A stretch of DNA of 64,000 nucleotides, taken from Oleiphilus messinensis. Lineage in GTDB: Bacteria; Pseudomonadota; Gammaproteobacteria; Pseudomonadales; Oleiphilaceae. The stretch covers positions 1,981,501-2,045,500 of the forward strand of contig NZ_CP021425.1 in assembly GCF_002162375.1 (NCBI RefSeq), read 5' to 3'. Under the pieces are notes generated by a model. That model made no database searches. It was not told the DNA's origin and worked only from the letters and a program-made list of their open reading frames with translations. Shown one piece after another: positions 9,458 to 17,195 of the stretch (its first letter is position 1; each line of letters starts with the position of its first letter). The translations under genes and the position numbers were made by a program.

Positions 9458-10618
9458 TTAGCTTTTCTTCTTACCTGGCAGAATGCCCATCAATTTGCAG
9501 ATAATGCCCAACATGATTTCATCTGCGCCGCCGCCGATAGAGGCCAGTCGCACATCCCGGTAAGCGCGGGAGATTGTGCTGTCCCACATAAAGCCCATAC
9601 CGCCCCAATATTGCAGACAGCCGTCGGTAACTTCCCGTCCCAATCGACCTGCTTTGAGTTTCGCCATTGAGGCGAGGCGAGTGGCGTCTTTGCCATTGAT
9701 ATAGTCTTCACAAGCCTGATAAATCAACGCTCGAAGCGCTTCAATTTCAGTTTGCAGTTCAGCAAAACGGAAGTGTATGACTTGATTGTCGATCAGTGGT
9801 TGACCAAAGGTCTCCCGCTCCCGACAGTACTGGATGGTTTCGGTGACGCAATTTTCCAACGCTTTTACCATGTTGGCTGCAGCCCACATGCGCTCCTCCT
9901 GGAATTGAATCATTTGCATCATGAAGCCCATACCCTCACCACCGATTCTGTGCCGTTGAGGAACACGGACATCATCGAAAAATACCTGCGCTGTTTCGGA
10001 AGAACGCATACCCAGCTTGTTCAAGCGGGGTGCAATTTCAATACCGGGGCTGTCCATCGGGACGACGATCAGGGACTTGTTTTTGTGGGCTTTATCATCG
10101 CTGGTATTGGCCAGCAAGCACATAAAATCCGCTTTTGGCGCGTTGGTGATCCACATTTTTGTGCCGGAGATCAGGTAGTCATCACCGTCTTTGCGGGCGC
10201 TTGTTTTCAAGCCTGCTACATCGCTGCCAGCGCCAGGTTCACTGACCCCGATACAACCTACGAGCTCACCTGCAATTGCGGGTGCCAGGAATTCCTTTTT
10301 AAGGTCATCATCCCCGAATCGGGCCAGTGCGGGTGTGCACATGTCTGTCTGCACCCCAATTGACAAAGGTACGCCACCACAAAGTGCAGTACCCAGTTCC
10401 TCAGCGGCCACCAGGTTATAACTGTAGTCCAGGCCCATACCTCCGTATGCTTCCGGTTTACTGATCCCGAGTAAGCCCAGCTTGCCCATTTTCTGGAAAA
10501 TCTCGCGAATCGGGAACTCACCTTCTTTTTCCCACGCTTCTACATTGGGGTTTATTTCGTTGTCGACAAATTGTCTTACGGTGCGGCGCAATGCATTGTG
10601 TTCTTGGGTGAATAGCAT
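9458..10618 (-). CDS. atuD: acyl-CoA dehydrogenase, citronellyl-CoA dehydrogenase
   Basis: A 386-residue FAD-dependent acyl-CoA dehydrogenase of normal length. Visible signatures include GCIGVSEPGAGSDVAG (about residues 116-131, flavin/substrate region), KMWITNA (about 153-159) and the C-terminal segment ASIGGGADEIMLGIICK (about 359-375). It would oxidise citronellyl-CoA to geranyl-CoA and pass electrons to ETF. Its position between atuC and atuE supports AtuD. The ATG at 10618 gives the expected family start. Confidence 0.8.
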   Translation of the reverse strand: MLFTQEHNALRRTVRQFVDNEINPNVEAWEKEGEFPIREIFQKMGKLGLLGISKPEAYGGMGLDYSYNLVAAEELGTALCGGVPLSIGVQTDMCTPALARFGDDDLKKEFLAPAIAGELVGCIGVSEPGAGSDVAGLKTSARKDGDDYLISGTKMWITNAPKADFMCLLANTSDDKAHKNKSLIVVPMDSPGIEIAPRLNKLGMRSSETAQVFFDDVRVPQRHRIGGEGMGFMMQMIQFQEERMWAAANMVKALENCVTETIQYCRERETFGQPLIDNQVIHFRFAELQTEIEALRALIYQACEDYINGKDATRLASMAKLKAGRLGREVTDGCLQYWGGMGFMWDSTISRAYRDVRLASIGGGADEIMLGIICKLMGILPGKKKS

Positions 10619-10684
10619 GGTCTTATCTCTTTTTCTGTTTATCGTTCATCGGAGGTGATGTGTTTAGGTCTCGAAACAAAAAGG

Positions 10685-12313
10685 TCAGAAACGGGCGACT
10701 CCAAAGGTACTGGGATTCAAGTTTCTCTGCTTGGCTTCGGCGCAGATATCAAGCAATTGTGCGAGTAAAATTCGTGAGTCACGTGGGTCGATAAGCCCGT
10801 CATCCCATAAGCGGGCCGTTCCGAATAGTGCGGTTGATCCTTTGTCGAGTTTTTCTGCGGTCGCTTTTTCGATGGTTTCGAGCATTTTCGGGTCTGGTGT
10901 CTGGCCCATCTTGGCGTGCTTTTCTTCAGTTACAATACGTAAAACTTTTCCTGCCTGAGCGCCACCCATGACCGCGGTTTTGCTGTTTGGCCAGGCGAAG
11001 ATGAAACGGGGGTCCAGCCCTCGTCCACACATGGCGTAGTTCCCTGCGCCATAAGAGCCGCCTACGACCATGGTCAAGCGAGGTACCTGGGCATTGGCAA
11101 CAGCCTGGATCATTTTCGAACCATGCTTGATAATGCCTTGTTGCTCTGCCTCGGTGCCGACCATAAAGCCGGTTGTGTTGTGCAGGAAGAGAAGCGGTGC
11201 ACCGGATTGATTACAAAGCTGTATAAATTGAGCGGCCTTGGTTGCGCCCGCGGCAGTAATTGGGCCGTTATTGCCAATTACACCGAGGCTGTGATTCTGT
11301 ATTTTGATAAAACAGCAGACCGTTTGATTGTCATACTCATTTTTAAAATCGAGAATTTCGGAGCCGTCCGCCAAGCGGGCCAGAATCTCGCGTACATCGT
11401 AGGGTTTCTTGGCATCAGCCGGGACCAGTCCCAGTAGATCGCTCGCCGGGTAGAGCGGGGCTTTCCAGTCTGATGACCGGGCTTCCCGAGGTTGTCGCGG
11501 CAGGTTCTGATTCCAGGGAATCATTGCCATGATTTCCCGGGCAATGCGAATACCGTCCGCATCGTCTTCTGCCAGGTACTCTGCGGTTCCGGGTTGTTGG
11601 GCATGCATTTCTGCCCCTCCGAGTTCTTCATCTGTGGCAATCTCACCGGTAGCGGCTTTTAATAACGGTGGGCCTGCCAGAAACATCTTGGCTTTATTAC
11701 GCACCACGACCACGTAATCGGACAGACCGGGTTGATACGCTCCCCCTGCCGTCGCGTTACCATGGACAACCGTAATCTGGGGGATACCTGCGGCAGACAT
11801 TCGCGCCTGATTCGCAAAACCCCGAGCACCTGCTACAAAGATATCAGTAGCATAGTTGAGATTTGCTCCGCCGCTCTCTGCCAGGCTGATAACCGGTAGT
11901 TTGTTTTCGCTGGCAATGGCCTGTAGTCGAAGGGATTTATCCAGCCCGGCGGGTGAAATGGTTCCGCCTTTGATGGCGCTGTTACTGATCGCTATCATGC
12001 ATCGGACACCGCTGACTGTCCCGATACCGGCAATGACACCGCCACCGGACATGGAGCCATCGCGATCATCATGCATTTTATAGCCCGCCAATGAGCAGAT
12101 TTCGATGAAATCAGATCCCCGATCCAGCAAATGGGCGAGTCGTTCGCGAGGAAGTAGTTTGCCCCGGCTTACAAATTTTTCTTTGGCTTCTTCTGCCTTC
12201 GCGATGGTTTTTGCTTCGATATTTCTGAATTCGTCGATGCTGGCCTGCATGGCTTCACAATTCGCTGCAAACTCGGAACTGTTGGTGTTTATTTGTGATT
12301 CAAATACGGGCAT
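10685..12313 (-). CDS. atuC: geranyl-CoA carboxylase beta subunit (carboxyltransferase)
   Basis: A 542-residue biotin-dependent carboxyltransferase with both crotonase-like halves. The N-terminal half shows RERLAHLLDRGSDFIE and AESGGANL; the C-terminal half shows GFMVGTEAEQQGIIKHG and GGSYGAGNYAMCGR. Paired with AtuF it carboxylates geranyl-CoA to isohexenylglutaconyl-CoA. I use the ATG at 12313; the in-frame TTG at 12328 adds five residues with no visible ribosome site. It lies 66 bp upstream of atuD and follows atuB, as in the Pseudomonas atu operon. Confidence 0.82.
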   Translation of the reverse strand: MPVFESQINTNSSEFAANCEAMQASIDEFRNIEAKTIAKAEEAKEKFVSRGKLLPRERLAHLLDRGSDFIEICSLAGYKMHDDRDGSMSGGGVIAGIGTVSGVRCMIAISNSAIKGGTISPAGLDKSLRLQAIASENKLPVISLAESGGANLNYATDIFVAGARGFANQARMSAAGIPQITVVHGNATAGGAYQPGLSDYVVVVRNKAKMFLAGPPLLKAATGEIATDEELGGAEMHAQQPGTAEYLAEDDADGIRIAREIMAMIPWNQNLPRQPREARSSDWKAPLYPASDLLGLVPADAKKPYDVREILARLADGSEILDFKNEYDNQTVCCFIKIQNHSLGVIGNNGPITAAGATKAAQFIQLCNQSGAPLLFLHNTTGFMVGTEAEQQGIIKHGSKMIQAVANAQVPRLTMVVGGSYGAGNYAMCGRGLDPRFIFAWPNSKTAVMGGAQAGKVLRIVTEEKHAKMGQTPDPKMLETIEKATAEKLDKGSTALFGTARLWDDGLIDPRDSRILLAQLLDICAEAKQRNLNPSTFGVARF

Positions 12314-12460
12314 AACGCATCCCACCAATTTGTCATTATCTATTTATTGCCCCACATTCAATGGACTTTAAGGATTGAATGTGGGCCGTATCGGGCTGAA
12401 TGTAGTTGTAGAATTAGTCTTGGAAAACCGTTGTTGCGATCTGGGAAGCTGTTTTGCCAG

Positions 12461-13342
12461 TCACTCTTGTTCCGACTTTTTTTCTTTCAGCACATTCGGT
12501 GTTTCAGCGCGGTGGAAACCGTTATAAGTGGTAACATTCTTCGCTTTGGGTAACGGCCATACCCGTGTGCCTTGAGAGGCTGCACCATCGATGCGAACGG
12601 TAGTGCCGCTGATGAAAGCAGCCGCATCACTCAACAGGAAACAGATTGCCGAGCTGACTTCGGCTTCAAGACCCATACGTTTAATGGGCACGGCATCCGG
12701 GAGAGATTGCAGCCAGGATTTAATATGGGGTGGATAACTGTCCATCCCGCTGGATGCAATCCAGCCTGGCGCAACGGCATTGACTCGAACACCAGCGCAA
12801 CCCCATTCCACTGCAGCGGTCTGGGTGAAATTGACCATTCCGGCGCGTGCTGCACCGGAGTGCCCCATGCCGGGCATGCCGCCCCACATGTCTGCGACGA
12901 TATTGACGATCGAGCCACCGGTTTTGCTCATACTTTGGTTGAACGCTTCCCGTGCAAATAGAAATCCACCGGTCAGATTGGTCGCCACCACGGCATCCCA
13001 GCCTTTTTTATTGATACTGTTCAAGGGGGAGGGAAACTGACCACCGGCGTTATTCACCAGCCCATGAATCGCGCCGCGCCGCTCGACAATCGTTTTGATG
13101 ACGTCTTTAACCGAATCTTCATCCCGGATATCACAGCTGAAGTAGTCACATTTGAACCCGTCTTCTTCAAGTTCTGCGGCGACAGCTTGCAGTTTTTCCA
13201 GCTTGCGTCCGATGAGGACGGTATGGGCTCCCAAGTGAGCCAGTTCATGTGCCGTGCATCGGCCAATACCACTTCCGCCACCGGTGACAATAATGGTTTG
13301 ATTGGCGAAAAGGTCGGGTTTGAAAACTGAATCGTAGGGCAT
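12461..13342 (-). CDS. atuB: short-chain dehydrogenase (AtuB-like), first gene of the cluster
   Basis: A 293-residue SDR: TGGGSGIG near residue 20, NNAGG near residue 97 and the late SDR segment with VNAVAPGWI. In the position normally used by the YxxxK motif there is a GAARAG-type segment (GHSGAARAGMVNFTQ), the DECR-like pattern in which a Ser/Ala-lysine arrangement replaces Tyr, so the chemistry may be 2,4-dienoyl-CoA reductase-like. I chose ATG 13342 because the in-frame start at 13393 would place the coding region over the palindromic operator. It is the promoter-proximal gene here; no atuA is present between it and the regulator. Confidence 0.75.
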   Translation of the reverse strand: MPYDSVFKPDLFANQTIIVTGGGSGIGRCTAHELAHLGAHTVLIGRKLEKLQAVAAELEEDGFKCDYFSCDIRDEDSVKDVIKTIVERRGAIHGLVNNAGGQFPSPLNSINKKGWDAVVATNLTGGFLFAREAFNQSMSKTGGSIVNIVADMWGGMPGMGHSGAARAGMVNFTQTAAVEWGCAGVRVNAVAPGWIASSGMDSYPPHIKSWLQSLPDAVPIKRMGLEAEVSSAICFLLSDAAAFISGTTVRIDGAASQGTRVWPLPKAKNVTTYNGFHRAETPNVLKEKKSEQE

Positions 13343-13384
13343 GCCGAAAAATCCTGTTCTGATTATGAGTATGCCGTAAAAGGT

Positions 13385-13402
13385 ACCAAGCAAGCGCTTG
13401 GT
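13385..13402. promoter_or_regulatory. palindromic operator, probable TetR (AtuR) site
   Basis: ACCAAGCAAGCGCTTGGT contains the perfect 10-bp palindrome CAAGCGCTTG (13391-13400) and flanking partial symmetry. It lies in the divergent spacer, about 45-60 bp before the atuB start and 255 bp before the TetR start. This is a typical place for an autoregulating TetR repressor controlling the catabolic operon. The rest of the 315-bp spacer shows no gene. Confidence 0.65.
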
Positions 13403-13657
13403 TTGTAAAGAGCCAATTTGTAATTTAATCTATAAAAAGCACCTGAATTGAATTTTCCTGTTTTTGCTACCCGGAAAATGACGAAGGGGAATCATTTATG
13501 GGAGTTTCCGCCTCGGTAAGCGTTGGCGGATGTAAATTACAGTAAGATTTCAAAAACGAATATTTCCGATAGAATAATCGGTTGTGGTTTAATTGAAGAC
13601 CGAATGAGTTTGAATCGACACTGTTGCCCTCCGACCAAAGGAAAGTCATTAAAACGA

Positions 13658-14257
13658 ATGAAAGCACTAAATCAACTGATCGAGCAAGGTACCGTCACAG
13701 ACCCTGAGTCCGCGCGTGGACGACTGTTAAGCAAGGCTGCCCACCTTTTCAAAGAAAAAGGCTATGAACGAACCACGGTGCGCGATTTGGCAAAGTCGGT
13801 TGGAATTCAAAGTGGCAGCATCTTTCATCACTTCAAATCGAAAGAAGAGATATTGCGTGCCGTGATGGAGGAGACGATTCTCTTCAACACCGCACGTATG
13901 CGCCTTGCTCTGGATGAATGTAAGACCTCTCGAGATAAAGTGCTCGCCCTGATTCGTTGCGAGCTGGAGTCAATTACCGGTGATACCGGCGAAGCAATGA
14001 CGGTTCTGGTTTACGAATGGCGCAGCCTGTCTGAAGAGAACCAAAAGCGAATTCTGGCATTGCGGGACGTTTACGAACAGTTGTGGATCACATCCCTGGA
14101 AGAAGCAAAGCAGGATGGCTATATCGAGGCAGACACGTTTATTTTAAGACGCTTTTTAACAGGAGCCTTGAGCTGGACCACTACCTGGTTCAATCCGAAA
14201 GGAGGACTCTCTCTGGAAGAACTTGCCGAGCAGGCACTTTTATTGGCGATTAAATGA
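13658..14257 (+). CDS. atuR: TetR-family transcriptional regulator (AtuR-like)
   Basis: With the ATG at 13658 the product is 199 residues, the usual TetR length. The N-terminal helix-turn-helix is clear: FKEKGYERTTVRDLAKSVGI followed by GSIFHHFKSKEEIL. The remainder is a helical ligand-binding domain. A longer in-frame start at 13523 adds 45 residues rich in unusual Cys/His and is not family-like. It is divergent from the atu genes and should repress them until an acyl-CoA intermediate binds. Its last 4 bp overlap the start of the histidine kinase gene (ATGA), so the two are co-transcribed. Confidence 0.82.
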   Translation: MKALNQLIEQGTVTDPESARGRLLSKAAHLFKEKGYERTTVRDLAKSVGIQSGSIFHHFKSKEEILRAVMEETILFNTARMRLALDECKTSRDKVLALIRCELESITGDTGEAMTVLVYEWRSLSEENQKRILALRDVYEQLWITSLEEAKQDGYIEADTFILRRFLTGALSWTTTWFNPKGGLSLEELAEQALLLAIK

Positions 14258-16074
14258 GCCTCAAGCCCCTAAGTTTTGTTGATCTGGATGAAACCGAAGT
14301 TGCAGAGCAACTTCGAAATGGCTTTCCCTGGTTAAAATTTTCTCCGGCTATCGAATCTGCGTTTCGTGAGTGGCGCTATCGTGAAATGCGCAAGCGAACC
14401 CGGCCCGTTGGTTTTAGCGTTATCCTCATTTTTGTGCTTTACAGTGTGATGGATTACCTGCTTTTTCCGGCAAACCTTTCGGTGGTGACCATTAGTTTTC
14501 GGCTGCTACTGGTCTGCCCAGCAGTTGCCTACAGTATTTGGGGCAGTTATCAGAATTGGCCTGAACGACGATTCGTTTCAGTCTACACGCTCACCTACAG
14601 TCTGGTGTGCGGGGGCATGGCCGTGATGATCATGGTTTCCCAACTCAAAGGGATTATGATGCCCTATGACGGTTTGTTGCTGATGTTAATGGGAGGCTAC
14701 TTTTTGTTGGGCCTGCCGTTTTGGCATATCGTTCTTTCCTCCTGGGCATTGATTCCCGTTTATGTGATTTGTGAAAGTTTCACCAGCTATCCACTGGATC
14801 AACTCAAATTTGATGTTTTCTTTATGGCGACAGCGAATTTGATCGGAACCGTAGGTGTGTATCTGCTGGAGAAAGGGCAACGTAGTTTGTTTCTGAATCG
14901 TGTCTTGCTGGATATTGCCCGGCAAAAGGCAGAGCAGGATAGTGAAAGCAAATCCCGCTTTATTGCCTCCGCGAGCCATGACCTCCGGCAACCCTTGCAC
15001 GCCATGCATCTGTTAATCGAAAACCTTGAAACCAAAGCCTCTGAAGAATTGTGGCCTGTGATATCCCAAGTAAAAGAATCTGCTTTTCATCTCGGGTACC
15101 TGATCACCTCGTTGCTGGATATCTCCCGCTTGAACTTTGGTGTGGTGACGGTGCATGGGGAGCGATTTGATTTAGGTGAGTTAAGTGAGCGAATTCGTTC
15201 CGACTTGTTGCCCGATGCCCTGAGTCGGGATATCAGATTAGTGTTCAAGAGCGAATTGGATGAACCGTGCTGGGTCTATTCTGACCCGGTTCTAGTCGAG
15301 CGTATTGTGCGTAACCTGCTGGTTAATGCACTCAAGCACAGCGGGGGCGATCGGGTTGTGGTTGAGTTGCAGCAGAATGCGGTTGAACAGAGCCAGGTTA
15401 AATTACGCATTATCGATAATGGTAAAGGGATACCCGAGTCAGAACAGCAACGCTTGTTTGAAGAGTTCCAGCAAGGGACCGTAGCTGCAGGTGAGTCCAA
15501 GGGGCTTGGCCTCGGGCTGGCTATTGTAAAACAGCTCAGTGAATTGCTGGAATTGGAAATGACTCTGTTTACCACTGTTGACGGCGGTTGCACATTTTCG
15601 CTGAGTTTCGATCGCACTGATGCGCCAATTACACAACCAGAACCCCGGTATACCCCGCAGGCGCATTTGATTAAGAATAGTAGCCGGGTGTTACTGCTGG
15701 AAGATGATGAAAAGGCCCGATTCTCGATGGTCACTTTACTTGAGGGATGGGGTTTTGATGTTCTGGCCTATAGTAACCTGTCCCAAGTCCTGGATGATAA
15801 TGCCGACCCGTTTCAGGAGCTTGATTTAATCATCTCTGATTATCATCTGGAGGGACGCGAAGTTAATGTGCCGGATACTCTGGATGCCCCGCACACCGGC
15901 TATACCGCAATTTGTTGTATCCGGGAGCTGACCGGGCAGTGCTGTCCGGCGATATTGATGTCTGCAGATGCGGACATTATCGAGCAAAACTTCGCTTTAC
16001 CGGAACTCACTGTGATCGGAAAGCCTGTTTTGCCCGGCAAATTGCGGCTGATAATTTCGGATGCTATCAGCTAA
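14254..16074 (+). CDS. hybrid sensor histidine kinase with receiver domain
   Basis: A 606-residue membrane kinase. About five or six hydrophobic helices occupy residues 50-210, with no large periplasmic domain. A HisKA box follows (ASHDLRQPLHAMH, phospho-acceptor His near residue 243), then a HATPase with NALKHSGGD (N box) and SKGLGLGLAIVKQ (G boxes). A C-terminal receiver-like domain (LLLEDDEKARFSM, LIISDYHLEG with Asp near 530) completes it. It overlaps the TetR gene by 4 bp and is convergent with a LuxR-type regulator, also by 4 bp. From memory, P. aeruginosa PA2882/PA2881 beside atu are a similar pair. The signal is unknown. Confidence 0.8.
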   Translation: MSLKPLSFVDLDETEVAEQLRNGFPWLKFSPAIESAFREWRYREMRKRTRPVGFSVILIFVLYSVMDYLLFPANLSVVTISFRLLLVCPAVAYSIWGSYQNWPERRFVSVYTLTYSLVCGGMAVMIMVSQLKGIMMPYDGLLLMLMGGYFLLGLPFWHIVLSSWALIPVYVICESFTSYPLDQLKFDVFFMATANLIGTVGVYLLEKGQRSLFLNRVLLDIARQKAEQDSESKSRFIASASHDLRQPLHAMHLLIENLETKASEELWPVISQVKESAFHLGYLITSLLDISRLNFGVVTVHGERFDLGELSERIRSDLLPDALSRDIRLVFKSELDEPCWVYSDPVLVERIVRNLLVNALKHSGGDRVVVELQQNAVEQSQVKLRIIDNGKGIPESEQQRLFEEFQQGTVAAGESKGLGLGLAIVKQLSELLELEMTLFTTVDGGCTFSLSFDRTDAPITQPEPRYTPQAHLIKNSSRVLLLEDDEKARFSMVTLLEGWGFDVLAYSNLSQVLDDNADPFQELDLIISDYHLEGREVNVPDTLDAPHTGYTAICCIRELTGQCCPAILMSADADIIEQNFALPELTVIGKPVLPGKLRLIISDAIS

Positions 16075-16703
16075 ACCAGGCCCAGTCGATTGGCTACGGT
16101 GACACACTCCGTTCTGTTATGCACTTCCAGAACCGTAAACAGTGCTTTGAGATGGCTTTTTACGGTATGTTCAGTCAGTCCCAGAGTGGTGCAGATTCTT
16201 TTGTTTGGCATGCCAGCCGCTAACAGTTTCAATACTTCGAGCTGACGGGGCGTGATATTCAATTCCTGAAGGTTGGCTTGCACCGCATTATGGTCAACCC
16301 GGTGATAAAAAGCCGGCGTACAGATGTCACCATTCAACACTTTAACCACATTTTCCATGATACTCGCCGAGCCCGAGGCTTTATTGATAAAGCCACTGGC
16401 ACCCGCAACAATGGCAGCATGCACGTCAGCTGAATCCTCCGATGCAGACAGAATCACAACGGGGACAGGCAGTCGCCGCTTTCGAATCTCCTGCAGCAAA
16501 CTCAAGCCACCTTGTCCCGGCAGATTCAAATCCAGAAGCACGAGGTCAATTTCAGGATGCTTGATCAGCAAGTTCAACGCTTGTTCAGAATCTGAACAGG
16601 TGAGCAGGTTTTCTGCGGGAATATAGCGGGATAGCGCCAGTGTCAGCCCTTCCATGAACAATGGATGGTCATCAATCAGCAAACAGGTGAGTTCAGCGTA
16701 CAC
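16071..16703 (-). CDS. NarL/FixJ-type response regulator
   Basis: A 210-residue response regulator: receiver domain with acidic DDHP near residue 11, phospho-acceptor in LVLLDLNLPG (about residue 57) and lysine in FINKASGS (about 109), then a LuxR-type helix-turn-helix (TPRQLEVLKLLAAGMPNKRI, LTEHTVKSHLKALF). It is convergent with and 4-bp overlapping the hybrid kinase gene, making it the likely phosphotransfer partner. Upstream it is divergent from the NirB-like redox gene at 17196, so its targets could include either the atu genes or that module. Confidence 0.85.
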   Translation of the reverse strand: MYAELTCLLIDDHPLFMEGLTLALSRYIPAENLLTCSDSEQALNLLIKHPEIDLVLLDLNLPGQGGLSLLQEIRKRRLPVPVVILSASEDSADVHAAIVAGASGFINKASGSASIMENVVKVLNGDICTPAFYHRVDHNAVQANLQELNITPRQLEVLKLLAAGMPNKRICTTLGLTEHTVKSHLKALFTVLEVHNRTECVTVANRLGLV

Positions 16704-17195
16704 GTTAATTTTCGGACTCTTTGTTTTTGTTTTATTAAATTCAGGGGCTGGCGAAAGCGACCCTGGTATTTATTTGGCAAACTCAGTCTTGATTGTCGAA
16801 TTTTGAGTGTGCGTTAAGGCAATTTTACACTGATTTGTACATTTTTGTTGAGACTAATTTCCCGTTTGGTTGTCTGCCCCATCGGGTCGTAATCCCTCTT
16901 GCCTCAAATTGGTGATAATTAAATTTGCCTCTGTGCGAATGTGGTGCGCAGGCAGAAAGGGCGAGTGCGTAATTTTGGTGTAGGTTGGTTCTCCTGAGCG
17001 CTTCTGGTGCCTTTTAAGGTTGGGTCGCGTTGCTGGCTATTCGGGATTTAAATCGGGTGTCGTATTTAAGGTGTTGATAAACCATGAATTTTTTTGTGGT
17101 TTTTAGTTAGTCTCTAGTGTGTACCACCTATTAGGTATTAATTGGCATGCTTGTTGCCACTTGCTGGATAGATTAACCCGTAAGTGGATCGATTG
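16704..17195. promoter_or_regulatory. divergent spacer with possible NarL-type 7-2-7 site at 17122-17137
   Basis: This 490-bp AT-rich spacer lies between the response regulator and the redox module and holds no convincing gene. TACCACC-TA-TTAGGTA at 17122-17137 has the 7-2-7 inverted-heptamer layout of NarL/NarP sites, with each heptamer near the TACYYMT consensus but imperfect. It is 60 bp before the flavoprotein start. The assignment is tentative and rests on layout and the adjacent NarL-type regulator. Confidence 0.3.

Noticed and set aside
9752-10363. 203-residue open frame on the plus strand
   Set aside because: It lies antisense within atuD, has no recognisable motif and follows the codon pattern of the real gene on the other strand.
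6502-12313. Leucine/isovalerate (Liu) cluster
   Set aside because: The carboxylase, dehydrogenase and hydratase could fit, but the two SDR genes, the TetR rather than MerR regulator, the gene order and the lack of a HMG-CoA lyase gene fit Atu better.
12572-12961. 129-residue open frame on the plus strand
   Set aside because: Shadow of atuB; no start context or domain.
13343-13393. Longer start for atuB at 13393
   Set aside because: It would place the coding sequence over the palindromic operator and lacks a family-like N terminus.
13523-13657. Longer start for the TetR gene
   Set aside because: The extra 45 residues are Cys-rich and not found in TetR proteins; the ATG at 13658 gives the usual length.
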